Shown: positions 6,621 through 6,697 of the stretch, piece after piece
How positions within the stretch are numbered: position 1 is the stretch's first letter
Layout of the letters: each line of letters opens with the position of its first letter
DNA from: RGIG7213 sp045636245
GTDB lineage: Bacteria > Bacillota > Clostridia > Oscillospirales > CAG-272
Reading direction: 5' to 3'
NCBI GenBank assembly: GCA_045636245.1
Contig: JAZTXA010000023.1
Location: 1-6,697 of the forward strand
DNA: 6,697 bases
The notes under the pieces: generated by a model
Databases searched by the model: none
Seen by the model: the letters and a program-made list of their open reading frames with translations, nothing else
What the model was told of the DNA's origin: nothing
Made by a program: the position numbers and the translations under genes

Positions 6621-6697
6621 TGTAGGGGAGCTGTAAAAGGCTGAGAGGAAGCGTAAGCTTCGACCCGCTAACCTGATCCGGATAATGCCGGCGTAGG
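6621..6697 (+). ncRNA. TPP riboswitch (THI-box), 3'-truncated by window end
   Basis: This is an RNA aptamer that binds thiamine pyrophosphate and turns down thiamine synthesis or uptake genes in cis. The conserved core is present in order: GGGG (6625-6628), CTGAGA (6641-6646), GACCC (6662-6666), ACCTGATC (6671-6678), GGATAATGCC (6680-6689) and GCGTAGG (6691-6697). GGG pairs with CCC (P2). AGCT (6629-6632) can pair with GGCT (6639-6642) as a short P3. GAAGC-GTAA-GCTTC (6648-6661) forms an extra P3a-type hairpin with a GNRA tetraloop. In P5 the common CUGG/CCAG pairing is CCGG/CCGG, a compensatory change. The last bases of the aptamer (the rest of GUAGGGA and the P1 3' strand), the expression platform and the regulated gene lie beyond the window. 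The target is probably a thi gene or a thiamine transporter. Confidence 0.95.

Noticed and set aside
6429..6697. Possible T-box leader for hisS on the minus strand
   Set aside because: No T-box core sequence or specifier-loop architecture was found, and the region holds a divergent promoter and a plus-strand riboswitch instead.
1..6697. CRISPR array, insertion sequence, prophage or tRNA genes
   Set aside because: No regularly spaced direct repeats, transposase, terminal inverted repeats, integrase or tRNA-like cloverleaf was seen on either strand.

Overview
This window looks like chromosomal DNA from a low-to-moderate-GC Firmicute, most likely a clostridial (Ruminococcaceae/Oscillospirales-like) gut bacterium. 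That assignment is inferred from the adjacent hisS-aspS pair, the clostridial style of the HisRS cysteine-rich insertion, AAGGAG-type ribosome binding sites, A/T-rich promoters and a stand-alone condensation-domain protein of a kind common in Clostridia. The species cannot be named from this sequence.

Layout from left to right. (1) The 3' part of a plus-strand gene for a stand-alone NRPS-type condensation-domain protein (2-1327), probably missing a few N-terminal residues at the window edge. (2) A short intergenic hairpin (1336-1377) with a 14-bp perfect stem and T-tracts on both strands, which serves as a shared terminator for two convergent transcription units. (3) A minus-strand run of four tightly packed genes, read from right to left: hisS (histidyl-tRNA synthetase), aspS (aspartyl-tRNA synthetase), a 430-residue protein made of two class II aldolase/adducin domains, and a HAD-family phosphatase of the phosphoglycolate-phosphatase type. 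Gaps are 14 nt, 35 nt and then a 1-nt stop/start overlap. One promoter (-35 at 6491-6496, extended -10 at 6468-6473) can account for the whole run. (4) A divergent intergenic region (6429-6620). (5) At the right edge, a consensus plus-strand promoter (TTGACA, 17 bp, extended -10 TATACT) that drives a TPP (THI-box) riboswitch. The riboswitch is cut by the window end, and its thiamine-related target gene lies outside.

How the genes relate: hisS and aspS supply charged tRNAs and are a standard Firmicutes pair. The two downstream genes are metabolic. Their TAATG overlap suggests coupled translation and perhaps a shared sugar-phosphate or phospho-acid pathway, but the substrate cannot be read from the sequence. 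No T-box leader precedes hisS, because its predicted 5' leader is only about 33 nt.

The most unusual item is the tandem aldolase. Its first domain keeps all the metal and catalytic residues, while its second has lost two of three zinc histidines, the catalytic glutamate and the phosphate-loop Asn, so it is probably a non-catalytic structural or regulatory copy. I see no phage, insertion sequence, CRISPR array, tRNA or rRNA, and no evidence of a wholly new multi-gene system.
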